Origin: Pseudooceanicola aestuarii
GTDB lineage: Bacteria; Pseudomonadota; Alphaproteobacteria; Rhodobacterales; Rhodobacteraceae
Assembly: GCF_010614805.1 (NCBI RefSeq)
Contig: NZ_JAAFZC010000001.1
Span: 2,396,001 to 2,460,000 of the forward strand
Direction: 5' to 3'
Length of the DNA: 64,000 bases
The position numbers were made by a program, and so were the translations under genes. Under the pieces are notes generated by a model. The model was given only the letters and a program-made list of their open reading frames with translations. It ran no database searches and was not told where the DNA came from. Numbering within the stretch: position 1 is the stretch's first letter; every line of letters begins with the position of its first letter. This document shows positions 9,636-17,999 of this stretch, in pieces.

Positions 9636-10502
9636 TCAGGTATCCAGGTTCTTGCCGACGATGCGCATCAGGAAGATGGCGATGATATTGGCCAGGATGA
9701 CAGCCAGGATCCCCCCGGCGGAGCCAAGGCCGACGTTCTGGCTTTCCAGCACGCGCTGGTAGATCAGGTAGGTCAGGGTCCGGGTGCCAAAGCTGCCCTG
9801 CGTGGTCACGAAGATCTCGGCGAAGATCGACAGCAGGAAAATCGTCTGGATCAGAATCACCACGGTGATCGCCCGGCTGAGATGCGGCAGGATGATGTAC
9901 CAGAACCGCGACAGGAACTTGGCGCCGTCCATCTCCGACGCTTCCAGCTGCTCACTGTCCAGTGACTGGATCGCGGTCAGCAGGATCAGCGTGGCAAAGG
10001 GCAGCCATTGCCAGCTGACGATCAGGATGATGGAGAACAACGACGATTGCGACAGCCAGTCATGGGGCACCGCCCCGAAGAACCGCCAGACATGGGCCAG
10101 CACGCCGTTCACCGGGTCCATGAACATGTTCTTCCACACCAGCGCCGATACGGTCGGCATGACGAAGAACGGCGCGATCACCAGGATCCGCACGATCCCC
10201 TGACCCCACATCGGCTGATCCAGCAGCAGCGCCAGCAGGATGCCGCCGATCACCGTGATGGCCAGGATGCCGCCCACCATGATCAGCGTGACCAGTACCG
10301 AATCCATGAAGGACGAGGAGGTGATGAACCGTTCGTAATTCTTGAACCCCACGCAGCATTCGGCCACGCCACGCAAGGGGCGGTAGTCCATGAATGAGAA
10401 GTAGAGCGTCATCACCAGCGGGACGAGCATCCACCCCAGAAGCAGGATCACGGCGGGCGCCATCATCAGGCGGGCGGCGCTGCGGGAATGCTGGGTGGCC
10501 AT
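9636..10502 (-). CDS. smoF: Polyol ABC transporter permease (SmoF/MalF type)
   Basis: A 288-aa permease. It starts MATQHSRSAARLMMAPAVIL, with GGAGG upstream of the ATG at 10502. Hydrophobic helices alternate with the MalF-type segment GFKNYERFI and the EAA loop EASEMDGAKFLSRFW followed by IILPHLSRAI. It is the partner of the SmoG-like permease just downstream. The 138-bp gap before it, after the binding-protein gene, holds a stem-loop. Confidence 0.9.
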   Translation of the reverse strand: MATQHSRSAARLMMAPAVILLLGWMLVPLVMTLYFSFMDYRPLRGVAECCVGFKNYERFITSSSFMDSVLVTLIMVGGILAITVIGGILLALLLDQPMWGQGIVRILVIAPFFVMPTVSALVWKNMFMDPVNGVLAHVWRFFGAVPHDWLSQSSLFSIILIVSWQWLPFATLILLTAIQSLDSEQLEASEMDGAKFLSRFWYIILPHLSRAITVVILIQTIFLLSIFAEIFVTTQGSFGTRTLTYLIYQRVLESQNVGLGSAGGILAVILANIIAIFLMRIVGKNLDT

Positions 10503-10559
10503 CTGGACCTCCGGTCTGGCGTGAATGCGGGTCGCGCGGGAGGCGCGGAGAAATAGGGG

Positions 10560-10581
10560 GGCGGGACGCAGGCGTCCCGCC
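10560..10581 (-). promoter_or_regulatory. Stem-loop between binding-protein and first permease gene
   Basis: GGCGGGACG at 10560-10568 pairs perfectly with CGTCCCGCC at 10573-10581 around a four-base loop. It has no clear T-run, so it is more likely an mRNA-stabilising or partial-termination hairpin that lets the binding protein be made in excess than a full terminator. Such hairpins after binding-protein genes are well known in ABC operons. Confidence 0.6.
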
Positions 10582-10640
10582 GGAGACGTCGGGCCAACCC
10601 GGACAGCGGCGCACCACCATCCGGGAAGGAGGGGGAGGGG

Positions 10641-11948
10641 TCAGTAGCCCGCCGCCTCCATCTCGTCCGTGGTCAGATCCTGCGCTTTTTCAAGCGCTTC
10701 GTCCACGGATTGCTGACCGGCCAGCGCGGCAGAGAATTCCTGCCCCACCTGGGTGCCGATACCGGCAAATTCGGGGATCGCCACGAATTGCACACCGGTA
10801 TAGGGCACGGGATCGACGGTTGGTTGCGTCGGATCGGCCGCGTTGATGGATTGGAGTGTCATCTGCGCGAACGGCGCCGCTTCCAGGTATTCCGGGTTCT
10901 CGTAGAGCGAGGTCCGGGTGCCCGGCGGCACGTTGGCCCAGCCTTCCTTCTCTGCCACCAGCGCCAGGTACTCCTTGGAGGTGGCCCATGCGATGAAGGT
11001 CTTGGCAGCATCGGTCGCGTCGGATCCGGCCGGCACGGCCAGGGACCAGGCCCACAGCCAGTTGCCGCGCGGACCCAACCCGTTGTCGGGCGCCAGGGCA
11101 AAGCCGACCTGATCCGCCACGGTGCTGTCATCGGGGTTGGTCACGAAGGACGCCGCGACGGTCGCGTCGATCCACATGCCGCATTTCCCCTGCTGGAACA
11201 GCGACAGGTTCTCGTTGAACCCGTTGGTGGAGGCGCCCGGCGGACCGTAATTCGTCATCAGGTCCATGTAGAAGGACAGCGTTGTATTCCATTCCTCGGT
11301 GTCGAACTGGGCCTGCCAATCCTCGTCGAACCAACGCGCGCCAAAGCTGTTGGCCATGGCGGAGAGAAAGGCCATGTTCTCGCCCCAGCCGGCCTTGCCC
11401 CGCAGGCAGATGCCGTATTGTTCGGCGTCGCGGTCCGTCATGGCAGCGGCGGCGTCGCGGATGAACTCCCAGCTGGGCGCTTCGGGCATCTCCATGCCGG
11501 CGGCTTCCATCAGGTCGGTACGGTACATGACCATGGAGCTTTCACCGTAGAACGGCGCGGCATACAGGGTGCCGTCCACAGACAGGCCGCCGCGCATCGC
11601 CGGCAGGATGTCATCGACGTCGTAATCCGCGCCCATGTTGTCCAGCGGGGTCAGCCAGTCCTGTGCGCCCCAGATCGGAACCTCGTAGGTGCCGATGGTC
11701 ATCACGTCGAACTGTCCGCCCTTGGTGGCGATGTCCTGGGTCACGCGCTGACGCAGCACGTTTTCCTCCAGCGTGACCCATTCCAGTTCGATGTCCGGGT
11801 GCTTGGCGGTGAAATCCTCTGCCAGCCGTTGCATCTGGATCATCTGGCCGTTGTTCACGGTAGCGATGGTGATCGTCTCTGCCTGCGCGGCGGTGGACAG
11901 CGCGGTCAGGGCGGTGGCGCCCATGAGGGCGCGGAAAGTCTGGTTCAT
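10641..11948 (-). CDS. smoE: Polyol ABC transporter periplasmic binding protein (SmoE-like, SBP family 1)
   Basis: A 435-aa extracellular solute-binding protein. Residues 1-23 (MNQTFRALMGATALTALSTA plus AQA) form a Sec signal peptide with an AQA-E cleavage site. The mature part begins ETITIATVNNGQM and has the family-1 pattern, with the LEENVLRQRVTQDIATKGG region and the DVMTIGTYE segment. The aromatic residues in SLAVPAGSDATDAAKTFI and the C-terminal region fit maltose-type binding proteins. The ATG at 11948 is preceded by GGGAGGAT. It is the first gene of the transporter operon and is preceded by two palindromes that look like operators. Confidence 0.9.
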   Translation of the reverse strand: MNQTFRALMGATALTALSTAAQAETITIATVNNGQMIQMQRLAEDFTAKHPDIELEWVTLEENVLRQRVTQDIATKGGQFDVMTIGTYEVPIWGAQDWLTPLDNMGADYDVDDILPAMRGGLSVDGTLYAAPFYGESSMVMYRTDLMEAAGMEMPEAPSWEFIRDAAAAMTDRDAEQYGICLRGKAGWGENMAFLSAMANSFGARWFDEDWQAQFDTEEWNTTLSFYMDLMTNYGPPGASTNGFNENLSLFQQGKCGMWIDATVAASFVTNPDDSTVADQVGFALAPDNGLGPRGNWLWAWSLAVPAGSDATDAAKTFIAWATSKEYLALVAEKEGWANVPPGTRTSLYENPEYLEAAPFAQMTLQSINAADPTQPTVDPVPYTGVQFVAIPEFAGIGTQVGQEFSAALAGQQSVDEALEKAQDLTTDEMEAAGY

Positions 11949-11969
11949 GATATCCTCCCGATAGAGACC

Positions 11970-12002
11970 TGAGCATATGCTCACCTCTCGGGCATATGCT
12001 CA
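11970..12002 (-). promoter_or_regulatory. Two palindromic operator candidates before the polyol operon
   Basis: TGAGCATATGCTCA at 11970-11983 is a perfect 14-bp palindrome. A second copy with the same GCATATGC core and right arm but two changed bases in its left arm lies at 11989-12002. The centres are 19 bp apart, close to two helical turns. They lie 22-54 bp before the smoE start. The SorC-type regulator gene ends 165 bp upstream of smoE and is the natural candidate to bind here. Confidence 0.65.
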
Positions 12003-12019
12003 CCACGTCACATGAAGTG

Positions 12020-12025
12020 AGTCAA
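12020..12025 (-). promoter_or_regulatory. Possible -35 element of the smoE promoter
   Basis: On the minus strand TTGACT lies here; a spacing of 17-19 bp would place the -10 region inside the upstream palindrome (TGAGCATAT). If this is right, regulator binding overlaps the -10 region. The -10 match is weak, so this is a suggestion only. Confidence 0.35.
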
Positions 12026-12112
12026 GCGATTTCACCACGCAAAAGACGCCGCGGCGCAGCATGGGCCGGCCCGGAAACGGACCTGCCATCAGCCAGCGGT
12101 AAAGGGAGAGGG

Positions 12113-13069
12113 TCAGCCGTCGAGCAGGGCGCGGGCGCTCAGCTCGTCGGTGATCAGGTGGTGGATCAGCTGGCCGCGCAATGCGGCGCGCATCGGCCCG
12201 ATCTTGGAGCTGCCGCCGGCGATGCACAGCACCGGCGCGCTGCCGAAGGGCACGCGGATGCCGACCATGCGCCGGTTGATCACATGGTCCAGATAGCGGC
12301 CCTGATCATCGAAGATATGGCCGCAGATCTCTCCGGCCGCGCCGCGCGATTGAAGATCCCGCAGATCGGCGGCGGACAGGAACCCGTCCTGATGCAGCGG
12401 CGCGTCATCGGTCATCTGCCCGATCCCCACCACCGCCATGTCGGCGGTCAGCGCGAGATCGCGTGAAGCGCGGACATGGGGCAGGGCAAGGTATTGCGCG
12501 TACTCGGCTTCATTGCGGGCAAAGACCGGGATGGACATGGGGTAATGCGCCGCGCCCGTCTTGTCCGCCAGCCGCATGATCACCTCGTAGAAGGAGGCGG
12601 AACCATCGGGCGACACGTTGCCGATCAACGACACGACCTTCAGCCCCGGCGCCTCCTGCGGCTGCATTTCCTCCACCACGGCGCGCAGGGTCCGCCCGGT
12701 GCCCAGGGCCAGCACGCGGGCGCCGTCGTGAAACAGCCGCTCCAGCTCCGGCGCGGCAAAGGGGGCCAGGGCGCGCAGGGCCTCGGCCTCCGCCCCGACA
12801 GAGGGGGCGACCCGGACCGAGAGCAGGTCGAACCGCGCCCGCAATCGCCGTTCCAGATCCAGGCAGGCGGCGATCGGATGGTCGACGCGCACCCGCACCA
12901 GCCCTTCGGCCGTGGCGCGGGCCACCAGCCGCTGCGCGCGTTGCCGCGAAATCCCGAGGTCGCGGGCGATCTGGTCCTGGGTCATCCCGCCGACAAAGGA
13001 CATCCACGCCGCCCGCGCCGCCAGATCACGCGGAGAGACGTCCTTGTCCTCGGGGCCATGGCGGGTCAT
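12113..13069 (-). CDS. SorC/DeoR-type sugar-binding transcriptional regulator
   Basis: A 318-aa regulator. Residues about 15-60 carry the helix-turn-helix of the SorC family (AWMSFVGGMTQDQIARDLGI followed by SRQRAQRLVARA). Residues about 65-318 form the sugar-phosphate-isomerase-like effector domain, with LGTGRTLRAVVEEM and the C-terminal CIAGGSSKIGPMRAAL. The ATG at 13069 overlaps the stop of the upstream HAD gene as ATGA, so the two are translationally coupled. It is most likely the SmoC-like regulator of the polyol operon that follows in the same direction; the effector is probably a polyol or its phosphate (inference). Confidence 0.88.
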   Translation of the reverse strand: MTRHGPEDKDVSPRDLAARAAWMSFVGGMTQDQIARDLGISRQRAQRLVARATAEGLVRVRVDHPIAACLDLERRLRARFDLLSVRVAPSVGAEAEALRALAPFAAPELERLFHDGARVLALGTGRTLRAVVEEMQPQEAPGLKVVSLIGNVSPDGSASFYEVIMRLADKTGAAHYPMSIPVFARNEAEYAQYLALPHVRASRDLALTADMAVVGIGQMTDDAPLHQDGFLSAADLRDLQSRGAAGEICGHIFDDQGRYLDHVINRRMVGIRVPFGSAPVLCIAGGSSKIGPMRAALRGQLIHHLITDELSARALLDG

Positions 13070-13809
13070 GTCGCGACGTTCCGTTGTTGCAGAGAATGCC
13101 GATCCGATCGGCGCAGTTCCGGGGCAATCTGGAAGATTTCGGCAAAGCGTGCGAACCGCCGGTGTGGCCGGACCTGCGGATCGGGCGGCAGGTCCAACCC
13201 GCGCAGGTGGCTGCCACCGATGAAATGCCAGACCTCCATCCCCGCGGCGCGCGCGGCCCGGATGCCGGCCTGCGAATCCTCGATCACTAGGCACCGGGCG
13301 GGATCGGCCCCGGCCTTTCGCGCGGCGGCCAGAAACAGGTCCGGCGCCGGCTTGCCCTGCGCGACTTCCGCCGCCGTGGTGCTGCGGCCGTGGAAATCAG
13401 CCGTCAGCCCGACGATCTCAAGCGAATGCGCCAGCCGTCCGGGGCTGGAGGACGTCGCCAGGCAGAACGGCAACGCCAGCGCGTCCAGCGTGGCGCGCAC
13501 ACCGGGGATGATTCGCAACTCCGAGCGGAAGGCCTCCAGCAGACGGGCCCGGTACTCGGCCTCGAAACCGGGCGGCAGGTCGATGCCGAATTCATCGCGG
13601 ATTCGGGTCAGCACCACCGGGTAGGACCGGCCCAGGAAATGCCGCGCGACATAGGCGCCGTCGATCGTTACCCCGTAACCGGCCAGCGCCGCGATCAGCA
13701 TCCGCGAGGAAATCACCTCGCTGTCGATCAGCACGCCGTCGCAATCAAAGATCACGAGGTCGAACCGCGCGGCGGAAACGGGATCAAGGCTGTCGGTCAT
13801 GGGCTGCAT
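13066..13809 (-). CDS. HAD-family hydrolase (subfamily IA phosphatase)
   Basis: A 247-aa haloacid-dehalogenase-type phosphatase. Motif I is FDCDGVLIDSE (both catalytic aspartates, near residue 21), motif II is LATSSS, motif III Lys is in QGKPAPDLF, and motif IV is IEDSQAG. A helical cap sits between motifs I and II. A second ATG three codons in (13800) is an equally good start. Its stop overlaps the start of the SorC-type regulator, so it belongs to the polyol cluster. It may remove phosphate from a sugar phosphate arising in polyol catabolism; the substrate cannot be read from sequence. Confidence 0.85.
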   Translation of the reverse strand: MQPMTDSLDPVSAARFDLVIFDCDGVLIDSEVISSRMLIAALAGYGVTIDGAYVARHFLGRSYPVVLTRIRDEFGIDLPPGFEAEYRARLLEAFRSELRIIPGVRATLDALALPFCLATSSSPGRLAHSLEIVGLTADFHGRSTTAAEVAQGKPAPDLFLAAARKAGADPARCLVIEDSQAGIRAARAAGMEVWHFIGGSHLRGLDLPPDPQVRPHRRFARFAEIFQIAPELRRSDRHSLQQRNVAT

Positions 13810-13998
13810 CCTGCGGCTGTTTGCAGGGCTTAGCGCAAACCGCGCGGGCGGAGAAGCCCCGGTCCCGTGTCAGGTCGGGCCGCCGGCCCCGTCGCGAAGA
13901 TCGGGGCGAGGGTCGCACGCCCGGTGAAAGGGCCCGGCCCGTGCGACCGTACCGCCGTCCGCCAAGGGGCAGGCAGACGGCGGATCCAGAGGCCTGAT

Positions 13999-15444
13999 CT
14001 ACGCGGCGGCAAAGACCGCGCGGGCCGGATCGGCGCGGTAGCGGGCGCCGTGCTCCGCCAGCGCTGCCGGCAGAGCGCGAATCGCCCTGAGGACGTGATC
14101 TGCCTCCGCGTCGGTCAGCAGGTAGGACAGGTTCAGCCGTACGAAGCCGGGTTTGGCCATCTCCTCGCCCGCGTGCAGACGCTGGCGCAGGGCCTCTGAT
14201 TCGGTGGCGTCGATGCCGAACAGCCGGTGCACGTATGGCCCGGCACAGGCACAGCCGCCTCGGGCTTGCACCCCGAAAAGATCCGACAGCAACCGCGTCG
14301 CCAACTGGTGGTGATGGTAGCCGCCCGCCCCGTCGGCCACGCGGAACGACAGGATCGGCAGGCGCGCGCCGGGGGGCGTGGGCAGCGCGGCGATCCCCGG
14401 CGCAGCGGCCAGCGCCGTCTCCGCCCGCGCCAGAAGGTCGGCGTTGCGATCGGCAATCCAGGCGGCGCCAAGGGCGGCCTTCATCGCCAGCGCCAGCGCG
14501 GCGCGCAGGTCGCCCAGCACGTTGGGCGTGCCCGCTTCCTCCCGCTGTTCGACATTGGCGGCGTAATCATGCCCCCAGGGCGAGACAAAGCTGACGGTGC
14601 CGCCGCCCGGCGTCGCGGGCCGCGCGCCCTGAACCGCATCGCGCCGGATCGCCAACAGCCCCGAGGCGCCAGGCCCGCCGGGGAACTTGTGCGGTGACAG
14701 GGCCAGGGCGTCGATCTCCACCCCCGGGGCGGGGGTCATGGCGATGGGCAGGTACGGTCCGCCCCCGGCGTAATCCCAGAACGACAGGGCGCCCGCCTGT
14801 TTCAGGATGGCGGTGATCGCGGCCACGTCGGTCAGGGCGCCGGTGACGTTGGAGGCGGCCGAAAACGCCCCCAGCACCAGCGCATCGGGCCCGGCCACGT
14901 CCAGTGCGGCGCGCAGCGCATCGGGGCAGGGGCCGCCGGTAGGGCATTCGGGGATTTCCTGTACCTCCGCCCCGCTTTCGCGCCAGGGCAGCAGGTTGGA
15001 ATGATGCTCGTAGGGGCCGACCAGAACGATCACCCGCCGCCCCGCCGCCCGCGCAGCGGCAAAGCCCAGCAGATGCGGCAGACGGTTGATCCCCGCCGTC
15101 GCGCCGGAGCCGGCAAAGATCACCGCGTGATCCGCCCCGGCCCCCAACTGCCGGGCGATATAGCTGCGCGCGGCCCGGCGCAGGCTGGTCATCGTGGCGC
15201 CGCAGACCGAGGCTTCGGTATGGCTGTTGGCATACCACGGCAGGATGGTGCGCATCCGGTCCTCCAGCTGTTCGAAGGCGCGGCCCGAAGCGACGAAATC
15301 GGCATAGAGCATGGGAACCGGCCCGAACGGCCCGTCGATCGTCATGCCGCGCCCGATTTCGCCCGCGTGCAGGGCCTCGGGGCCGGCGGCGGCCAGCTCG
15401 GCCTCGAACGTGTCAAAGAACGCGGGGGTGGGGGGCGTGACCAT
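13999..15444 (-). CDS. Class V aminotransferase / cysteine-desulfurase-like PLP enzyme
   Basis: A 481-aa fold-type I PLP enzyme. It shows the cofactor-aspartate motif SFWDYAGGGPY (Asp224) and the Schiff-base lysine in LSPHKFPGGPGASG (Lys253). The N-terminal ANSHTEASVCGATMTSLRRA segment is typical of class V proteins near isopenicillin-N epimerase and cysteine desulfurase. A cysteine-rich RGGCACAGPYVHRLFG motif near residue 395 occupies the place where desulfurases carry their catalytic loop. It is transcribed divergently from an Lrp-type regulator with a 95-bp gap, which suggests amino-acid-responsive control. The true substrate is not known; calling it a desulfurase would be unsafe, since no scaffold genes are nearby. 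Confidence 0.82.
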   Translation of the reverse strand: MVTPPTPAFFDTFEAELAAAGPEALHAGEIGRGMTIDGPFGPVPMLYADFVASGRAFEQLEDRMRTILPWYANSHTEASVCGATMTSLRRAARSYIARQLGAGADHAVIFAGSGATAGINRLPHLLGFAAARAAGRRVIVLVGPYEHHSNLLPWRESGAEVQEIPECPTGGPCPDALRAALDVAGPDALVLGAFSAASNVTGALTDVAAITAILKQAGALSFWDYAGGGPYLPIAMTPAPGVEIDALALSPHKFPGGPGASGLLAIRRDAVQGARPATPGGGTVSFVSPWGHDYAANVEQREEAGTPNVLGDLRAALALAMKAALGAAWIADRNADLLARAETALAAAPGIAALPTPPGARLPILSFRVADGAGGYHHHQLATRLLSDLFGVQARGGCACAGPYVHRLFGIDATESEALRQRLHAGEEMAKPGFVRLNLSYLLTDAEADHVLRAIRALPAALAEHGARYRADPARAVFAAA

Positions 15445-15539
15445 GGAATCCTCTCTGCCGGTGTGTTGGTGCAGATTGACACGCCGAGCGCGGGAATGTT
15501 CACCTTCTTACACCTTTGATAAAGGAGATATTCTATCAT

Positions 15540-16025
15540 ATGACCCTGGAAGATCTGAAACTGGACCGGATTGATCTGCGGCTGTTGGATGCGCTGCAAC
15601 AGGATGGCAGCCGCTCGCAACGTGACCTGGCGGAGGTCGTCGGCCTGTCGCAGAACGCCTGTTGGCGGCGGTTGAAACGCTTGCAGGAGGCCGGGGTGCT
15701 GCGCGGTAACCGGGCCGAAATCGATCTGCCGGCCATCGGGCTGGAGCTGACCGTCTTCGTGATGATCCGCACCCGTCACCACGCCGCCGACTGGGCCCGC
15801 GATTTCCGCGCCCATGTGGAGGCGCTGCCCGAGGTGGTGGATTTTCACCGCATCGGCGGCAGCTGGGACTACATGATCAAGGCCGTCTGCGACGGCATGG
15901 CCGGCTATGACCGGTTCTACCAGGCCCTGATCCACGGCTTCGACATCGAAACCGTCACCGGCCATTTCGCGATGGAGCCGATCCTGACCAATCGTCCGCT
16001 GCCCTTGGCCCGCCTGGTCCGCTGA
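15540..16025 (+). CDS. Lrp/AsnC family transcriptional regulator
   Basis: A 161-aa protein with the Lrp N-terminal helix-turn-helix (LDRIDLRLLDALQQDGSRSQ, then LAEVVGLSQNACWRRLKRL) and the C-terminal RAM/ligand domain with the GSWDYMIKAVCDG region. I start at the ATG at 15540: an AAAGGAGA ribosome site lies 11 bases upstream, and the longer TTG reading would translate through that site. It is divergent from the class V aminotransferase gene, which it probably controls, and it lies upstream of an M20 amidohydrolase. Confidence 0.9.
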   Translation: MTLEDLKLDRIDLRLLDALQQDGSRSQRDLAEVVGLSQNACWRRLKRLQEAGVLRGNRAEIDLPAIGLELTVFVMIRTRHHAADWARDFRAHVEALPEVVDFHRIGGSWDYMIKAVCDGMAGYDRFYQALIHGFDIETVTGHFAMEPILTNRPLPLARLVR

Positions 16026-16090
16026 GCCACGCGCCCCTTGCGATGCGCCGTGATCCGGGCAGACTGGGCGGACGCATTGAAAGGCAGCAG

Positions 16091-17257
16091 ATGACCCGGA
16101 CCACCGATTTCATCGCCCGCCGCGCCGAGATCTGGCGCGATTGGCGGCGCGACCTTCACGCCCATCCCGAACTGGGGTTCCAGGAACACCGTACCGCAGG
16201 GCTGGTCGCCGACCGCCTGCGCGCCGCCGGTTGGGAGGTGACCGAGGGGATCGGCGGCACCGGCGTGGTGGGCCGCCTGCGCCGGGGGGACGGCCCCAGC
16301 ATCGGCCTGCGGGCCGACATGGACGCCCTGCCGATGGACGAACAGACGAACCTGCCCCATGCCTCCACCGTGCCCGGCGTGTTTCATGGCTGCGGCCATG
16401 ACGGGCACACCGTCACCTTGCTGGCCGTGGCGGAAACGCTGGCCGAAGCGGCTGATTTCAGCGGCACCGTCCACCTGATCTTTCAACCGGCGGAGGAGGG
16501 GCTGGGCGGCGGTCTGCGCATGGTGCAGGACGGGCTGTTCGACCGCTTTCCCTGCCAGCGGGTCTATGGCTTTCACAATTCGCCGCTGCTGCCGCTGGGC
16601 GCGACCACGGTGCGGCCGGGTGCGGCCATGGCCTCGGCCGATGAATTCACCGTCACCTTCACCGGGCGCGGCGGCCATGCGGCCCTGCCGCACCACGCCC
16701 GCGATTGCGCGCTGGCCCTGGCAGAGCTGACGGTCTCCCTGCAATCGCTGGTCGCGCGGGAGGTCAGCGCCCTCGCCTCGGCCGTGCTGTCGGTGACGCA
16801 GATCCATGTCGGGACCACGCACAACGTGCTGGCCGGCAGCGGCTGGCTGGGCGGCACCGTGCGCTGCCTTGCTGCGGCGGAGCGGGACCAGCTGGAGGCC
16901 GGGATCGCCCGCATGGCCCGCGCGACCGCCCTGAGCCGCGACCTGGAGGCCGAGGTGAGCTACACCCGCGGCTACCCGCCGCTGATCAACGACGCCGACG
17001 CCGCCGCACGGGTGGCGCGGGCACTGTCCTCCGGGCCGGAGGCCGATTTCCGCCCCGAGGAGCCGCCGATCATGGCGGCAGAGGATTTCGCCTACATGCT
17101 GGAGGTGGTGCCGGGCGCCTACATGAACTTCGGCCTGGTACCCGAGGGCCAGGATTGGCCGATGGTCCACAACCCGGCTTATGATTACAACGACGACCTG
17201 ACCCCGATCGCCACCTGCCACCTGGTCGCGCTGGTGGAACAGGAATTGCGCGGCTGA
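16091..17257 (+). CDS. M20D amidohydrolase (hippurate hydrolase / N-acyl-amino-acid amidohydrolase type)
   Basis: A 388-aa metallohydrolase. Family motifs are DLHAHPELGFQE (about 20-31), the metal Asp in GLRADMDALP, FHGCGHDGHT (metal His/Cys site of the M20D subgroup), and the catalytic/metal Glu pair in FQPAEEG. The RGGHAALPHHARD segment marks the dimerisation/substrate domain, and the C-terminal EDFAYM holds another conserved residue. It lies 65 bp after the Lrp gene on the same strand. It hydrolyses N-acyl amino acids or hippurate-like amides by family; the exact substrate is unknown. Confidence 0.88.
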   Translation: MTRTTDFIARRAEIWRDWRRDLHAHPELGFQEHRTAGLVADRLRAAGWEVTEGIGGTGVVGRLRRGDGPSIGLRADMDALPMDEQTNLPHASTVPGVFHGCGHDGHTVTLLAVAETLAEAADFSGTVHLIFQPAEEGLGGGLRMVQDGLFDRFPCQRVYGFHNSPLLPLGATTVRPGAAMASADEFTVTFTGRGGHAALPHHARDCALALAELTVSLQSLVAREVSALASAVLSVTQIHVGTTHNVLAGSGWLGGTVRCLAAAERDQLEAGIARMARATALSRDLEAEVSYTRGYPPLINDADAAARVARALSSGPEADFRPEEPPIMAAEDFAYMLEVVPGAYMNFGLVPEGQDWPMVHNPAYDYNDDLTPIATCHLVALVEQELRG

Positions 17258-17261
17258 CGTC

Positions 17262-17290
17262 AAAAAGGGCCGCGCCCGGAGGTGCGGCCC
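17262..17290 (-). terminator. Intrinsic terminator of the SCO/copper operon (minus strand)
   Basis: GGGCCGC at 17267-17273 pairs with GCGGCCC at 17284-17290. Read on the minus strand the stem is followed by TTTTT. It lies 38 bp after the SCO stop. The stem may also stop transcription from the amidohydrolase gene on the plus strand, but there the T-run is lacking. Confidence 0.75.
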
Positions 17291-17327
17291 TGATGGTGGG
17301 GAAGGGAAGGGGGGGCGCTGACCGCGA

Positions 17328-17924
17328 TCAGCTGGCCAGCATCCGCTCTATCTTGGCCATCACCCGGTCGGTGTCCTCCTGGTAGCCGATCGGCTCGAAG
17401 AACCGGCCGTCTTCGTCGAACAACAGCACGTTGGCGGAATGGTCCATCGTATAGTCGCCGCCTTCCAGGGGCACTTCGCGGGCATAGATGCGAAACGCCT
17501 TCAGCGCCTTGTCAACCTCGGCCGGGTCGCCCGAGACGCCCTCGACCCCATCCACCCAGGAGACGTAATCGCGCAGCGTGTCGATATCGTCCCGGCGCGG
17601 ATCGACGGTGACGAAATAGACGTTCAGCGGGCTGTCGGGGCCCAGTTCCTCCTGCCAGGTGGCAATGTCACCCAGGGTGGTCGGGCAGACCTCGGGGCAA
17701 TGGGTGAAGCCGAAGAACACGGCCGAGGGGCCTTCGCGGAGAGAGGCCTGTGTGAAGGTGCCGCCGCTTGTCGTCTCCAGCCGGTAATCGCCCGGCCCGA
17801 TCGTGTCCGCCAGGCTGCGTTCGAAGCCGGGTGCGATGAACCGGCTCCAGCCGACCCAGAGAAGCGCGGCGATGGCCAAGGTCCAGAGCGTACCGATGGC
17901 CAGAAGTTTCGGGGTGATTTTCAT
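17328..17924 (-). CDS. SCO1/SenC family copper chaperone
   Basis: A 198-aa membrane-anchored periplasmic thioredoxin-fold protein that delivers copper to the CuA site of cytochrome c oxidase. Residues about 7-26 form the single membrane anchor. The copper ligands are visible: CPEVC at Cys76 and Cys80 in FFGFTHCPEVCPTTL, and His162 in TMDHSAN. FVTVDPRRDD is the family's central motif. It is the last gene of a three-gene minus-strand unit with the YcnI-PCu(A)C fusion and the DUF2946-like protein, and it is followed by a terminator. Confidence 0.92.
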   Translation of the reverse strand: MKITPKLLAIGTLWTLAIAALLWVGWSRFIAPGFERSLADTIGPGDYRLETTSGGTFTQASLREGPSAVFFGFTHCPEVCPTTLGDIATWQEELGPDSPLNVYFVTVDPRRDDIDTLRDYVSWVDGVEGVSGDPAEVDKALKAFRIYAREVPLEGGDYTMDHSANVLLFDEDGRFFEPIGYQEDTDRVMAKIERMLAS

Positions 17925-17999
17925 CGGGTGCCTTCCTTTCGCGGAGGTCGCGGTGATGCGGGGAGGGCAGGCGGTTCGGAACCGCCCGCCGGAATGTGC

